Source: Oscillatoria salina IIICB1
Lineage (GTDB): Bacteria > Cyanobacteriota > Cyanobacteriia > Cyanobacteriales > SIO1D9
Direction of reading: 5' to 3'
Assembly (NCBI RefSeq): GCF_020144665.1
Contig: NZ_JAAHBQ010000033.1
Span: forward strand, 1 to 59,716
Length of the DNA stretch: 59,716 bases
The notes under the pieces were generated by a model. The model searched no databases, had not been told where the DNA came from, and saw only the letters and a program-made list of their open reading frames with translations. A program made the translations under genes and the position numbers. How positions within the stretch are numbered: position 1 is the stretch's first letter; each line of letters begins with the position of its first letter. This document shows positions 1-8,859 of this stretch, in pieces.

Positions 1-278
1 ACTAGATTTCTAGGTTTTATCTTCAGCGAAGGTTGACTCTGAAAATAGATAGCAGCAAGAATAAATCCTCACAAGAAACCGATAAAAAATGTCCAGCCAT
101 GAGAAGGGTAGAGAGAACAAATTAAACGACGACTGCTACTATAAACTTGAATTGACTATCCTTCAGCCAAATCTTCTTGAAATTTCTGCATGGCTTTAAT
201 CTCTTGTTATGGTGTAGTAATAGCAAATAAAAAACCTAGCTATTTCACCTGAAGAGATAAACATCATCAAAAGGCTAA
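1..278. other. Left edge, no intact gene
   Basis: I see no intact gene. On the minus strand a short in-frame stretch ending near 145-180 reads MQKFQEDLAEG followed by a stop. It is preceded by coding-like residues interrupted by a stop, so it may be the tail of a decayed gene. This is too little to assign a family. Confidence 0.4.
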
Positions 279-1145
279 TTAGGGATTGCAATAGTTACAG
301 TAAGTGGGATCGGCAAATTCAACTTGATTGGGAAAGGAGCGGGTTTCTTGAAAGTTACATTTTTGACATTGATAGAGATCGGATTTAATTAAAGACGTTG
401 GTAAATTGCACATAGCACAGCGCAATCCGGGTTTGCGCTCGATGACATCAAATCCAGGACAATAACAATTAGGGCAAGTTTGCTGGATTTTATCAATGAG
501 ATTTTCCGTAGCTTTAGCTATGACTTGCATCCGGGTAGGGTTATACATTGCGCGCATATCGGTTTCGAGATGGGCGCGTTTTTCCGGTGAGGATTTTAGG
601 ATAGTAGTTACGGCATGAATTAAGTCGGCTTCAGTGACAATTCCTTTAAAAATTTGCTCATTCTTTTTTGGTTCAGGGCTTGACATTAAGACTAAACCAT
701 GATCGGGAAAGCCAACTTGGGCGGCAAAATCGAAGGCATCGGCGACGCTGTAAACCCAGGTGTGATTGTAATTCGTTTCCAGAGAAACTTCAACGCCGAC
801 AATTTCGAGTTGATGGGCTCGATCGAGTAATAAAACCAGTTCGCGATCGCGCGACACATAAGGCAGATTGGGATCGGGGAAAAAACTCCCCTCACTGGCA
901 ACTGCTAAGGATTCTCCCGTCACTTCTAGCACTTTTTGTGCCTTTAATCGGGCTGCCTCTAATTGCGTCCCTAAGCGTTTAATCTCGCGCGTAAAAGTAC
1001 CAAAGCGATCGGTATTAAATCCTTGAGGAACAACGACTTGCATCTCCAACTGCTTTTCCAGTAGCGCAGCGATCGCCTGTTCCTTTTTGTGCATAGTTGC
1101 TAAAAGACAAACTCGATTAGAAAACCACGGTTTTGCTTGATTCAT
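279..1145 (-). CDS. DUF6671-like zinc-ribbon protein
   Basis: A 288-residue soluble protein. The reading frame is open further upstream, but the ATG at 1145 is preceded by GGGGAG at suitable spacing, so I place the start there. The last 65 residues hold four CxxC pairs (CPNC, CAMC, CQKC, CNYC), typical of one or two zinc ribbons. The N-terminal part is a mixed alpha/beta domain resembling what is annotated as DUF6671 in cyanobacteria. The biochemical role is unknown. It lies 83 bases downstream of the RDD/pentapeptide gene on the same strand, so the two may be co-transcribed. The family name comes from recall of similar cyanobacterial proteins and is moderately sure. Confidence 0.65.
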   Translation of the reverse strand: MNQAKPWFSNRVCLLATMHKKEQAIAALLEKQLEMQVVVPQGFNTDRFGTFTREIKRLGTQLEAARLKAQKVLEVTGESLAVASEGSFFPDPNLPYVSRDRELVLLLDRAHQLEIVGVEVSLETNYNHTWVYSVADAFDFAAQVGFPDHGLVLMSSPEPKKNEQIFKGIVTEADLIHAVTTILKSSPEKRAHLETDMRAMYNPTRMQVIAKATENLIDKIQQTCPNCYCPGFDVIERKPGLRCAMCNLPTSLIKSDLYQCQKCNFQETRSFPNQVEFADPTYCNYCNP

Positions 1146-1228
1146 AATCTCCCCAATTAAGGTTTTCCGAAAATAAAGATGTCTTGAGCGAACTCGTTCT
1201 CTGCTATAGTTGCTTTCTCTAGAGAAGC

Positions 1229-3475
1229 TCAAAAACATTGAGGATGAATTCCGCCTTGGCGACAAATAAAGTCAATTTGTTGAGCATCTAAGTTTTTCAC
1301 TTGAGCAAAATTGACACCTTCAATTTTAGCGACGGAGTCAGCTATTGGTGCTGCTTGTAAAAATTGCTCGGAGTTAGTTTCTCTACGTGCGAAAAAGCGG
1401 ACTCCTTGGAAATTAGCTCCTGCTAAGTTAGCTCCACGCAAATCGGTGGCGCTAAGATTGGCATAACGTAGGCTGGTATTTTCTAACTGAGCGTTACTGA
1501 GATTGGCACCTTTGAGCGTCGCGAAACTAAAATCTGCTTGTTTAAGATGAGCATGATTAAAATTGGCAGCAGTTAGGTTTGCTCCTTGCCAGTTAGTTGC
1601 AGTTAAATTAGCATAATCAAATTGGCTGTCAACGGCGCTGACTTGTCCGAAACGTGCTTGTTGGAGATCGGCGTAAGAAAAATTAGTTTCTTCTAAATCT
1701 GCGCCTGTGAAACTAGCATTTTCTAAGATAGCTTGGCGGAAATTGGCACCCAGGAGAGAGGCGCTGCTAAAGTTAGTGGCGATCGCGCGCGCGCTGCTTA
1801 AATTTGCTCGTCTTAAATTGGCTCTGAGTAAGCTGCTACGATTGAGCAAAACGTTTCTTAAGTCTGCACCAGCAAGATTTGCTCTGGTTAAGTCTGCACC
1901 GCTAAAGTCAGTTAATTCGTCGTCAAAGGTTCCCCAGCGTTTGTCTTCTCCTGTGCCATAGAAGCGGCTTTCTTGAAAACTAGCATAAGTTAAATTTGCG
2001 CCTCGGAAGTTAATGCCGGAAAGGTCGGTTTTGTCTAAAATTAAACTGAATTTGGCTTCGCCGAGGGTAAGCGCACCCAAATGAGTATTGCTCAAATTTG
2101 CTTCTGTACTTACTTGATTATCGAGGGCTAAAATTTTGGCGATCGCTCTTTGGGTGGCTACCAGTCTTAAAGCTGTGGTTTCTTGTTCGGTTTCTGTACC
2201 CTGCTGTTGCAATACTTCTAAGTCTTTGTCTAAGGATTGATTTAAACGTTGCAAGGAAGGTAAGGCAGATTTCCCGATACTGACTAAAGCCTGCTGAATA
2301 GTTTCAATCAAAAAGGGGTTGTCTTCTTGGGCAAGTAAGTCTACTAATAAAGGAGCTGCACGGGAGTCTTCTAGTCTGGCGAGTGCTAAAATTGCTCCCT
2401 GGCGTTTGTCGGTTTCGTAGCTAGGGGTAGAACTTAATTGTCTGACTAAGGCGAGAAATAATTTGTCTTTTTGTTCGTTAAACTCGCGTTGATTGGCTTG
2501 AGTTTGAATGTAAATTTGTGTCCCGACAAAGGTTCCTAAGACGGAAGCCATTGCACTCAGGGCGACGATTAATAAGGTAGTTCCTGGGTGTTGGCGCATC
2601 CACCGCCACAAGTGCAGTTTCGGTGTTTCGCCTTCGGTGGTAGTTAAAACAATTGTGGTGACTTTTTCTTGAGGAGGTGAAGCGGTTTCTGCTTCTTCGT
2701 CAAAGTTTTCTTCCTCGGTATCGGTATCGGAATTAGTTTGATTGGTTTGGACTTCGACGACGGTAATGGGGCGGCTGTTATGAGGAAATTTGGACTTTCG
2801 CTGTTTGGCAAAACCAGGTACTTTCCCAAAAGCATCGATAACTAAAGTTCCCGCGAGGCGATCGTGCAAACTACGCAGTTGAGAGCTAAATAAGAGTGTT
2901 GCTGTTTCAGTGACGACGAAAATTCCGCTTAATCCGAGTAAAATTCCCAGGTTGGGAAATACTCCTGCATATCGCCAAATTAGATAGGCTATTCCTACCG
3001 GTAATCCCCAACGCCCGACAATTTCGCGAAATCCTGCCCTAAGTAATCCAGGAGAAGTACCTTGAATTGTGACTACACGGATGTTTAACCAATTTTTTGG
3101 TGTAGTTTGACCTGTTTTTCCTAATAGGTAAAGTTGCCAGGTAACGATCGCCGCCGGGGAAATTAGCGCTCCCCACCAAAACAAATTCGTTAAAGGAGGC
3201 ACTTGTTGCTGATTTTCCGGGCGACGGGGTAAAGCGAGAGTTTTGGCGATCGCTTCTTCGACGGTGGCTAATACTGGATTCAGGGGAACTAACTCTGATG
3301 GCGATCCTGACTGAACGTATAAACCCACTCCATAAGGCACTAAGCCACTAGCGATCGCTAACGATACTTCTACTACTCCTGCTACACAGCGACGCAGCAG
3401 TAGCGAAGCAATTTGCAAACGCGGCGACGAACGATAATTTTGACTTTTTTCGGGTTTTATGGTATTGCTAGCCAT
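1229..3475 (-). CDS. RDD-domain membrane protein with HEAT-like and pentapeptide repeats
   Basis: A 748-residue multidomain membrane protein. Residues about 25-225 are a hydrophobic RDD-like domain, including the HDRLAGT motif. A Glu-rich acidic linker follows, then a further membrane helix near 300-325. Residues about 340-450 look like HEAT-type helical repeats (ILALARLEDSRAAPLLVDLL). The C-terminal 270 residues are pentapeptide repeats of the A(D/N)Lxx type, which fold as a right-handed quadrilateral beta helix. The combination suggests a membrane-anchored scaffold; no catalytic motif is visible. The start is ATG. The neighbouring 116-residue membrane protein lies 34 bases upstream on the same strand. 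Confidence 0.8.
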   Translation of the reverse strand: MASNTIKPEKSQNYRSSPRLQIASLLLRRCVAGVVEVSLAIASGLVPYGVGLYVQSGSPSELVPLNPVLATVEEAIAKTLALPRRPENQQQVPPLTNLFWWGALISPAAIVTWQLYLLGKTGQTTPKNWLNIRVVTIQGTSPGLLRAGFREIVGRWGLPVGIAYLIWRYAGVFPNLGILLGLSGIFVVTETATLLFSSQLRSLHDRLAGTLVIDAFGKVPGFAKQRKSKFPHNSRPITVVEVQTNQTNSDTDTEEENFDEEAETASPPQEKVTTIVLTTTEGETPKLHLWRWMRQHPGTTLLIVALSAMASVLGTFVGTQIYIQTQANQREFNEQKDKLFLALVRQLSSTPSYETDKRQGAILALARLEDSRAAPLLVDLLAQEDNPFLIETIQQALVSIGKSALPSLQRLNQSLDKDLEVLQQQGTETEQETTALRLVATQRAIAKILALDNQVSTEANLSNTHLGALTLGEAKFSLILDKTDLSGINFRGANLTYASFQESRFYGTGEDKRWGTFDDELTDFSGADLTRANLAGADLRNVLLNRSSLLRANLRRANLSSARAIATNFSSASLLGANFRQAILENASFTGADLEETNFSYADLQQARFGQVSAVDSQFDYANLTATNWQGANLTAANFNHAHLKQADFSFATLKGANLSNAQLENTSLRYANLSATDLRGANLAGANFQGVRFFARRETNSEQFLQAAPIADSVAKIEGVNFAQVKNLDAQQIDFICRQGGIHPQCF

Positions 3476-3509
3476 ACTGACTCAGATACGCCGCGATCGG
3501 GTTTTGACT

Positions 3510-3860
3510 TTATTCTGGAGATTGAGGAGCGATAAAGAACTTGTAGAGAAGGTAGAGCACGACTCCTAAAATAGCAAGACTGATTAAAGAAGCCACAAGT
3601 TGCAAAACAGTTCTCAGCAGAGAAAAACCAACGATAGCAGCAACTGCGACTACAGCTACTTTACCAGCAGTAGGCAGACTGTTAAACCAGTTTCGCAATT
3701 CAGCGATAAATCCACTCAAGTCAGGAGACGTTTCGCTATGATGCTGTAAAGGTTTTCCTGGTTCGGGATTGTAACTTTGTCGAGAAGAGTAATCTCGATT
3801 AACTTCTTTTTCTAGTTCTTGGAGTTTGCGTTGCCAATCTTGATTGTCTTGACTATTCAT
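3510..3860 (-). CDS. Small membrane protein, hypothetical
   Basis: A 116-residue protein that I do not recognise. Residues 1-60 are polar with several Gln, Glu and Ser. Residues about 65-112 form two adjacent hydrophobic segments, the second ending LLYKFFIAPQ. It lies just upstream of the RDD/pentapeptide gene on the same strand with a 34-base gap, so shared transcription is likely. No enzymatic motif is seen. The ATG start is the first in the frame. Confidence 0.6.
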   Translation of the reverse strand: MNSQDNQDWQRKLQELEKEVNRDYSSRQSYNPEPGKPLQHHSETSPDLSGFIAELRNWFNSLPTAGKVAVVAVAAIVGFSLLRTVLQLVASLISLAILGVVLYLLYKFFIAPQSPE

Positions 3861-4068
3861 ATTCTGCGTAAAATATTAAAAACAACTTTAGTGCGATCTT
3901 AGCGAGTTCAGTTGGTTAATTGCGTCAAGGATAGCGGAAAAAATAAGTTAAGTATAATTCATCAACTGACGAGGACAGTTGCATAAGAGTAACATACTCG
4001 ATCTTAATTCGGGTGACAATTTGAGAAACTAGACTTGTAGATAGGATACCTGAGTGCGAGGTAAAAAG

Positions 4069-4524
4069 ATGGAAAAACTAGCTAGACACTCGCTTCAGCA
4101 AATATTGGTTCCGGTAGCTGTCGTAACTGTATTACTGGTTGCGGGTACAACTTCAGGAAAAGCTCAACCAACAATTCAACTCAGAAACCAGTCGAACTTT
4201 ACACCAATTAGTAGCCCCGGTCAATCGGGAGGATCGGTAGACAGCAAAAACTGCGGTTTTGTTGCCCGATCGCCAAATCAAGTTTTGAACGTCACCGAAC
4301 GCATTGACTACTTGCGTGTAAGAGTAGAAGCCACCGGGGGGGAACCTACGTTATTAGTAGATGGTCCTGACGGTCGCTTTTGCGTTTTAGCAGATGAAAT
4401 TTCTGGAGATTCTCCAGAGATTTCGGGAGTTTGGCTTCCAGGGAGATACTCGGTTTACGTTGGCGATCGCTCTGGTTCTCGATATGATTATACTCTCTAC
4501 GTCTCGCAACAAAGTAACGACTAA
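4069..4524 (+). CDS. Secreted protein, hypothetical
   Basis: About 151 residues. An upstream in-frame GTG exists at 4054, but the ATG at 4069 has GAGGT about seven bases ahead and is preferred. Residues about 8-36 are a Sec-type signal peptide ending near GKAQ. The mature part is beta-rich with two cysteines (NCGFVA and RFCVLA) that could form a disulfide. It resembles short cyanobacterial periplasmic beta-sandwich proteins of unknown function. It is a lone plus-strand gene between minus-strand neighbours. Confidence 0.6.
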   Translation: MEKLARHSLQQILVPVAVVTVLLVAGTTSGKAQPTIQLRNQSNFTPISSPGQSGGSVDSKNCGFVARSPNQVLNVTERIDYLRVRVEATGGEPTLLVDGPDGRFCVLADEISGDSPEISGVWLPGRYSVYVGDRSGSRYDYTLYVSQQSND

Positions 4525-4535
4525 GCACAGCAAAA

Positions 4536-4916
4536 TTAATCTTCTAATTGTCTCGGTGCTACTTCTACCGCTTCGACATCAATTGTCCCTGGTGGAGTTA
4601 GACGCAGAAATTGACCTTGTTCTACTTTTAGCGCCTCGCCGCAGTTTGGGCAACGGCACTGAGTACGATTAAAACCAGTAAATTCGTAGTTACAAACCGG
4701 ACATTGGTCTTCTACCAAATTACGCTTGACCCAAAAGCTAAAACCGTACCAAGCGATCGCCGGTGTAATTAAGAGCAATGCCACTACAATTAGAAAACCA
4801 TTGACTACCCAGCCTAAACCTACTGAACCCAACAGTAAACCGATCAGCAAGATAGTCAGCCAACAACCTAAACCTGGTACATTAATCTGAAATAACTTTG
4901 TCAAATCTTGATTCAC
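4536..4916 (-). CDS. Membrane protein with C-terminal zinc ribbon
   Basis: I choose the GTG at 4916 because AGGAGG lies six bases upstream; the frame can also be read from a TTG at 4931. The product is about 126 residues. Two transmembrane helices lie at about residues 18-65. They are followed by a zinc ribbon with CPVC and CPNC pairs separated by 14 residues, where one Cys of a further CRC is also present. The C-terminal tail is acidic. The function is unknown. It converges with the secreted protein gene, leaving only 11 bases between stops. Confidence 0.6.
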   Translation of the reverse strand: MNQDLTKLFQINVPGLGCWLTILLIGLLLGSVGLGWVVNGFLIVVALLLITPAIAWYGFSFWVKRNLVEDQCPVCNYEFTGFNRTQCRCPNCGEALKVEQGQFLRLTPPGTIDVEAVEVAPRQLED

Positions 4917-5012
4917 CCACAGCCTCCTCAATAAATCGCGCTTATTTCCATCGTAATTCAGATTTGAGGAAAAGCCTTTCCGGCGCGATCGCTACACTTG
5001 TGGGGACTATTT

Positions 5013-6176
5013 TCAACTTTGTTCCTTCTCCAGCAAATCTTGTAGCCGTTTTTGTAAAGCTTCTTTACCAAACTTGGCTAAAGTTTGTTCTCGCAACCAC
5101 TCACCGTCACAACGTCGATCTTTACCTTTTAAGATTTCAATTGTCGCCGCAGCTACCGCTTCAGCGTCTCGGTGAGGAACCCGCCAACCTAAACATCCAT
5201 TTTGCAAAGGATCTGCCGAACCGTCAGCATCGCCAGACAGTACTGGTTTACCACAAGCCATTGCTTCGAGATAAACAATCCCAAATCCTTCTTGGGAAGG
5301 CATAATATAAGCATCAGCAACTCGATAATGGGCGACTAACTCTTCTTTAGGGACAAAACCAGCAAAGACAACTTTTTCGGCTACATCTAAGTCTCGAGCT
5401 AACTGGGCTAAACGAGGTCGATCGTCACCGCGTCCGATCGCTAAATATTTTACTTCGGGAAAGACTGCTAAAATCTTTGGTAAAGCACGAATCGTGACAT
5501 CTACTCCTTTATAAATATCTCCCGACCATAATCTCGCTACGGTCATTAAAACTTTGGCATCAGCCAAGTTATATTTAGCAATTAAGTTATACGGTTTTTC
5601 TCCGGGAGTAAATTTATTTCCATCAACCACACAAGGTAGCATCCGTACTTTTTGGGGATTAATTTTATTAGCCGCACAAAGACGATCTTGACTATAGCGG
5701 CTAATAGTCCAAATTGCTGCTGCTTGTGCTAATGCTTGTTGCTTTTTTGGCGATAAAGGTTCCCAAACTTCTTTTCCGTAAGTTAATACTGTGTAAGGAA
5801 TACCTAACGGTTGACAAAGTTTTTGTACTAAAGACGCTAAATTAATATGACCGCAGTAAACATGAGCTGGACGCTGAGTAAGCAAACAATTTAGCAGTGC
5901 GATCGCGAGGCGCAAGCGACCTAACCAAGGTGGTAAAGTTTTCAAATAATGAAATTTAAAATTTTCGCTCTCGAAGTAATTTTCAGCTCCATGTTCGTCT
6001 CGTAATAAAAATACCTCAGCAGTATAGTTATCTTCTGGGTTATTAACTTCTGCTTTAGATATCAAGACTCTATATGCCTCAAAGATGTCTTTAATATAAG
6101 ACTGAATCCCACCTTCCTGAGAAAAAATTTCGAGAAAGACAAAGACGCGCTTAGTTACCTTATCCAAAATATACAC
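5013..6176 (-). CDS. Glycosyltransferase family 4
   Basis: A 387-residue GT-B fold glycosyltransferase. The C-terminal half carries the GT4 nucleotide-sugar signature EGFGIVYLEAMACGKPV, whose Glu residues normally contact the donor sugar nucleotide. The N-terminal Rossmann-like half binds the acceptor. The start is uncertain: a GTG at 6176 sits only one base from AGGAG, while a TTG at 6167 has better spacing. It follows the GDP-mannose dehydratase gene by 24 bases on the same strand, so it probably acts in synthesis of a GDP-sugar-derived surface polysaccharide. Donor and acceptor cannot be deduced. Confidence 0.85.
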   Translation of the reverse strand: MYILDKVTKRVFVFLEIFSQEGGIQSYIKDIFEAYRVLISKAEVNNPEDNYTAEVFLLRDEHGAENYFESENFKFHYLKTLPPWLGRLRLAIALLNCLLTQRPAHVYCGHINLASLVQKLCQPLGIPYTVLTYGKEVWEPLSPKKQQALAQAAAIWTISRYSQDRLCAANKINPQKVRMLPCVVDGNKFTPGEKPYNLIAKYNLADAKVLMTVARLWSGDIYKGVDVTIRALPKILAVFPEVKYLAIGRGDDRPRLAQLARDLDVAEKVVFAGFVPKEELVAHYRVADAYIMPSQEGFGIVYLEAMACGKPVLSGDADGSADPLQNGCLGWRVPHRDAEAVAAATIEILKGKDRRCDGEWLREQTLAKFGKEALQKRLQDLLEKEQS

Positions 6177-6200
6177 GCTCCTCTTTCGGATTTACGGAGT

Positions 6201-7172
6201 TTAAAAGTTTTTTGCTTGCAAATACTCTAAGTCTTTTTTAACCATTTTTTCGATTAAAGCTTCAAAGCTGACTTGCGGTTCCCAACCAAGATTAGTTTTT
6301 GCTTTCGTGGGATCTGCTACCAGTTGAAAATGTTCGTCTGGTCGAAAAAACTTAGGATTCACCTGTACATATTGTTCCCAATTTAGGTCTACACATTCAA
6401 AAGCCGTGGCAACTAATTCTCGGACTGCGTGTAATTTCCCCGTACCGATGACATAATCTTCTGGTTCGTCTGCTTGCAACATTCGCCACATGGCTTCGAC
6501 ATGATCGCCCGCGTAGCCCCAATCTCTTTTTGCATCCAGATTGCCCATTTCTAGGCGATCGCTTAAACCCAATTTAATTTTGGCGGCGGTTAAGGTAACT
6601 TTGCGGGTAACAAACGAAGGCGGACGACGAGGTGATTCGTGATTGTATAAAATCCCGCTACAGGCAAATAAATTGTAGCGAGATCGGTGATGTACCATTG
6701 TCCAATGAGCGTGTAGTTTGGCGGCGGCGTAGGGATTTTTGGGGCGAAAAGGTGTATTTTCGTCTTGGGGATCTCGATCGACATTGCCGAACATTTCTGA
6801 ACTACTAGCTTGATAAAATCTGGTCGGAATACCTACTTCTCGTACTGCGTCTAGTAAGCGTGTGGCTGTACCTGTGACTAAATCTAAGGTTCCGAGGGGA
6901 TCTTTCCAAGAATCCGGGACAAAACTGGGTGCGGCTAGGTTATAAATTTCATCAGGATGCAGTTGCGCGACGACTTGCAATAAAGCTTTGCTGTCGGTGA
7001 GTTCCACCGGACAAACTTTAATTTGGTTAGCAAGTTCGCCAAGTTTAGCGACACTAGCTTGACGTTGTGGCGGAATTAGCCCAGCAACTTGATAACCTTT
7101 TTCTCGGAGCAATTTGCTGAGATAATAACCATCTTGACCAGTAATACCTGTAATTAGCGCTGTTTTTGCCAT
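6201..7172 (-). CDS. gmd: GDP-mannose 4,6-dehydratase
   Basis: A 323-residue short-chain dehydrogenase/reductase of the GDP-mannose 4,6-dehydratase type, making GDP-4-keto-6-deoxymannose, the precursor of GDP-fucose and GDP-rhamnose. Residues 8-15 form the NADP-binding TGITGQDG motif. SSSEMFG and the catalytic pair Tyr148/Lys152 (YAAAK) are present. The GMD-type stretches ACSGILYNHESPRR and GNLDAKRDWGYAGD are clear. It is somewhat shorter than the commonest 350-370 residue form. It precedes a GT4 gene in the same direction, suggesting a small surface-sugar operon. Confidence 0.9.
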   Translation of the reverse strand: MAKTALITGITGQDGYYLSKLLREKGYQVAGLIPPQRQASVAKLGELANQIKVCPVELTDSKALLQVVAQLHPDEIYNLAAPSFVPDSWKDPLGTLDLVTGTATRLLDAVREVGIPTRFYQASSSEMFGNVDRDPQDENTPFRPKNPYAAAKLHAHWTMVHHRSRYNLFACSGILYNHESPRRPPSFVTRKVTLTAAKIKLGLSDRLEMGNLDAKRDWGYAGDHVEAMWRMLQADEPEDYVIGTGKLHAVRELVATAFECVDLNWEQYVQVNPKFFRPDEHFQLVADPTKAKTNLGWEPQVSFEALIEKMVKKDLEYLQAKNF

Positions 7173-7234
7173 CTTGAAAAGCGGGGGAAGTTAGTTCTCA
7201 TCTGTTTTAACTTAAACTAACCTAATCAGACAAA

Positions 7235-7301
7235 AATTAGCGCCTGCGATCGCTGGTTTTGGTAATACCGCAGCACTACTTCAAAACTAGCTTCGCAGGC
7301 G
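7235..7301 (-). terminator. Candidate petBD terminator
   Basis: On the minus strand, downstream of petD, an 8-bp perfect inverted repeat (CGCCTGCG at 7294-7301, CGCAGGCG at 7241-7248) encloses a loop of about 45 bases and is followed by TAATTTTTG. The long loop makes it less certain than a classic hairpin. Confidence 0.45.
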
Positions 7302-7326
7302 TTTTTGCGACTATGTACGGATTTTT

Positions 7327-7809
7327 TTAGAACAAACCAAGGGTGAAGGATTTGTCAATGGGCATAGTAGCACCAATTCCTAACCAAATTGTGACCAGAG
7401 TACCAAACATGAAGACTGTGGTTGCTACTGGACGACGGAAGGGGTTTTGAAATTTGTTGACGTTTTCGATAAAGGGAACCAACATTAAACCTAAAGGAAT
7501 AGCTGCTTGAGAAGCAATTCCTAAAAGTTTATTGGGAACTACGCGCAGAATTTGGAATACTGGATACAAGTACCATTCGGGTAAAATTTCTAATGGCGTG
7601 GCAAAGGGATCTGCGGGTTCGCCAATCATTGCTGGGTCGAGTACGGCTAAACCAACGCATAAAGCGATGGTTCCCATAATTACTACTGGGAAGACATAAA
7701 GTAGGTCGTTGGGCCAAGCAGGTTCGCCATAATAGTTATGACCCATACCTTTAGCCAGCTTGGCACGTAATTTAGGATCTGTTAGATCTGGCTTTTTTAG
7801 TGTGGACAT
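7327..7809 (-). CDS. petD: Cytochrome b6f complex subunit IV
   Basis: A 160-residue thylakoid membrane protein, the usual length for PetD. It forms the quinol-binding part of cytochrome b6f together with cytochrome b6. The Qo-site PEWY motif is present ([17 protein letters not shown]), and there are three hydrophobic helices. The start at 7809 has AAGGAG upstream. It lies 49 bases downstream of petB in the same orientation, the standard petBD operon. Confidence 0.97.
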   Translation of the reverse strand: MSTLKKPDLTDPKLRAKLAKGMGHNYYGEPAWPNDLLYVFPVVIMGTIALCVGLAVLDPAMIGEPADPFATPLEILPEWYLYPVFQILRVVPNKLLGIASQAAIPLGLMLVPFIENVNKFQNPFRRPVATTVFMFGTLVTIWLGIGATMPIDKSFTLGLF

Positions 7810-7858
7810 TGTTGGTTTTTTCTCCTTTTTGCTCGGAATCAGCAGGCTTTTTCAGAAT

Positions 7859-8527
7859 TTACAACGGACCAGAAATACCTTGTTTGCGAATCATGAGGAA
7901 GTGCAGCAACATGAATACTGCAATTAGCCAAGGCAAGACAAAGGTGTGTAAGCTGTAGAAACGAGTCAGTGTCGGCTGTCCGACGCTGGCGCTACCGCGT
8001 ACAAGTTCTACTAATTGGTCGCCGACTACGGGAATTGCTGCTGGAATACCGGAAACGATTTTCACAGCCCAGTAACCAACTTGATCCCAAGGTAGTGAGT
8101 AACCAGTTACACCGAAGGAAACGGTGATTACTGCTAAGACTACGCCTGTTACCCAAGTTAACTCGCGAGGCTTTTTGAAACCGCCTGTGAGATAGACTCG
8201 GAAAACGTGCAGGATCATCATTAATACCATCATGCTTGCAGACCAGCGATGGACTGAACGAATTAACCAGCCAAAGTTAACTTCGGTCATGATGTATTGT
8301 ACCGAGGAGAAAGCTTCGGTAACGGTTGGTCTGTAGTAGAAGGTCATTGCAAATCCAGTAGCGAACTGGATTAGGAAGCAAGTTAAGGTGATTCCTCCTA
8401 AGCAGTAAAAAATGTTAACGTGGGGCGGGACGTATTTGCTTGTGATATCTTCAGAAATCGCCTCGATCTCTAGACGTTCCTGAAACCACTGATAAGGTTT
8501 TGATTCGGTTACTTGCTTTGAAAACAT
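7859..8527 (-). CDS. petB: Cytochrome b6
   Basis: A 222-residue four-helix membrane protein, exactly the family length when started at the ATG at 8527 ([10 protein letters not shown]); a TTG 30 bases upstream is in frame but unlikely. It carries the two b hemes of cytochrome b6f. The histidine ligands are visible in [21 protein letters not shown] and in the later HTFVLPW and LLHFLMIRK segments. The FYCLGG cysteine that binds heme c-n is present. It is followed by petD. The upstream region contains a strong palindrome and two sets of tandem repeats, annotated separately. Confidence 0.97.
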   Translation of the reverse strand: MFSKQVTESKPYQWFQERLEIEAISEDITSKYVPPHVNIFYCLGGITLTCFLIQFATGFAMTFYYRPTVTEAFSSVQYIMTEVNFGWLIRSVHRWSASMMVLMMILHVFRVYLTGGFKKPRELTWVTGVVLAVITVSFGVTGYSLPWDQVGYWAVKIVSGIPAAIPVVGDQLVELVRGSASVGQPTLTRFYSLHTFVLPWLIAVFMLLHFLMIRKQGISGPL

Positions 8528-8661
8528 GAGCAGGGGTCTGTGTTCCTTTATCCTCAATAGTTTTAGTATTCTGTGTTCCTACTAAGCGTTGTTTTACTCA
8601 ACTGTCACTCACTTAGCTCCTTATACTACATTTGTAATATCAAGTGTGACACAAAATCATG

Positions 8662-8679
8662 ATGAGTGATGTCACTCAT
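8662..8679. promoter_or_regulatory. Operator-like palindrome upstream of petB
   Basis: A perfect 8-bp inverted repeat, ATGAGTGA-TG-TCACTCAT, about 135 bases upstream of the petB start. Symmetry and location suggest a dimeric regulator site; the regulator is unknown. Confidence 0.45.
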
Positions 8680-8712
8680 TTTACCTTGACCCTTAGTAGG
8701 TTAGAAAATTTA

Positions 8713-8751
8713 TAGACTGTAATTGTAGACTGTAATTATAGTCTGTAATTA
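8713..8751. repeat. 13-bp tandem repeat, three copies
   Basis: Three consecutive copies of TAGACTGTAATTA-like units. The first two differ only at the last base, and the third has one internal change. It lies in the petB upstream region. Confidence 0.85.
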
Positions 8752-8770
8752 TCTTAACCTCAAGACAGAG

Positions 8771-8814
8771 CTAGCTAACTTCATAACTAGCTAACTTCAT
8801 AACCAGCTATTCAT
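8771..8814. repeat. 16-bp tandem repeat, two copies and a partial third
   Basis: CTAGCTAACTTCATAA occurs twice head to tail at 8771-8786 and 8787-8802, followed by a degenerate partial copy (CCAGCTATTCAT). It separates the petB upstream region from the integrase remnant. Confidence 0.85.
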
Positions 8815-8859
8815 CCAAAAGTACAGTTAGCTCTATTTATATTTTACAGGATTACAGTT

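Noticed and set aside
145-235. Minus-strand fragment encoding a short helical tail (MQKFQEDLAEG)
   Set aside because: Too short and interrupted by a stop; no family can be assigned, so it is mentioned only as a possible decayed end.
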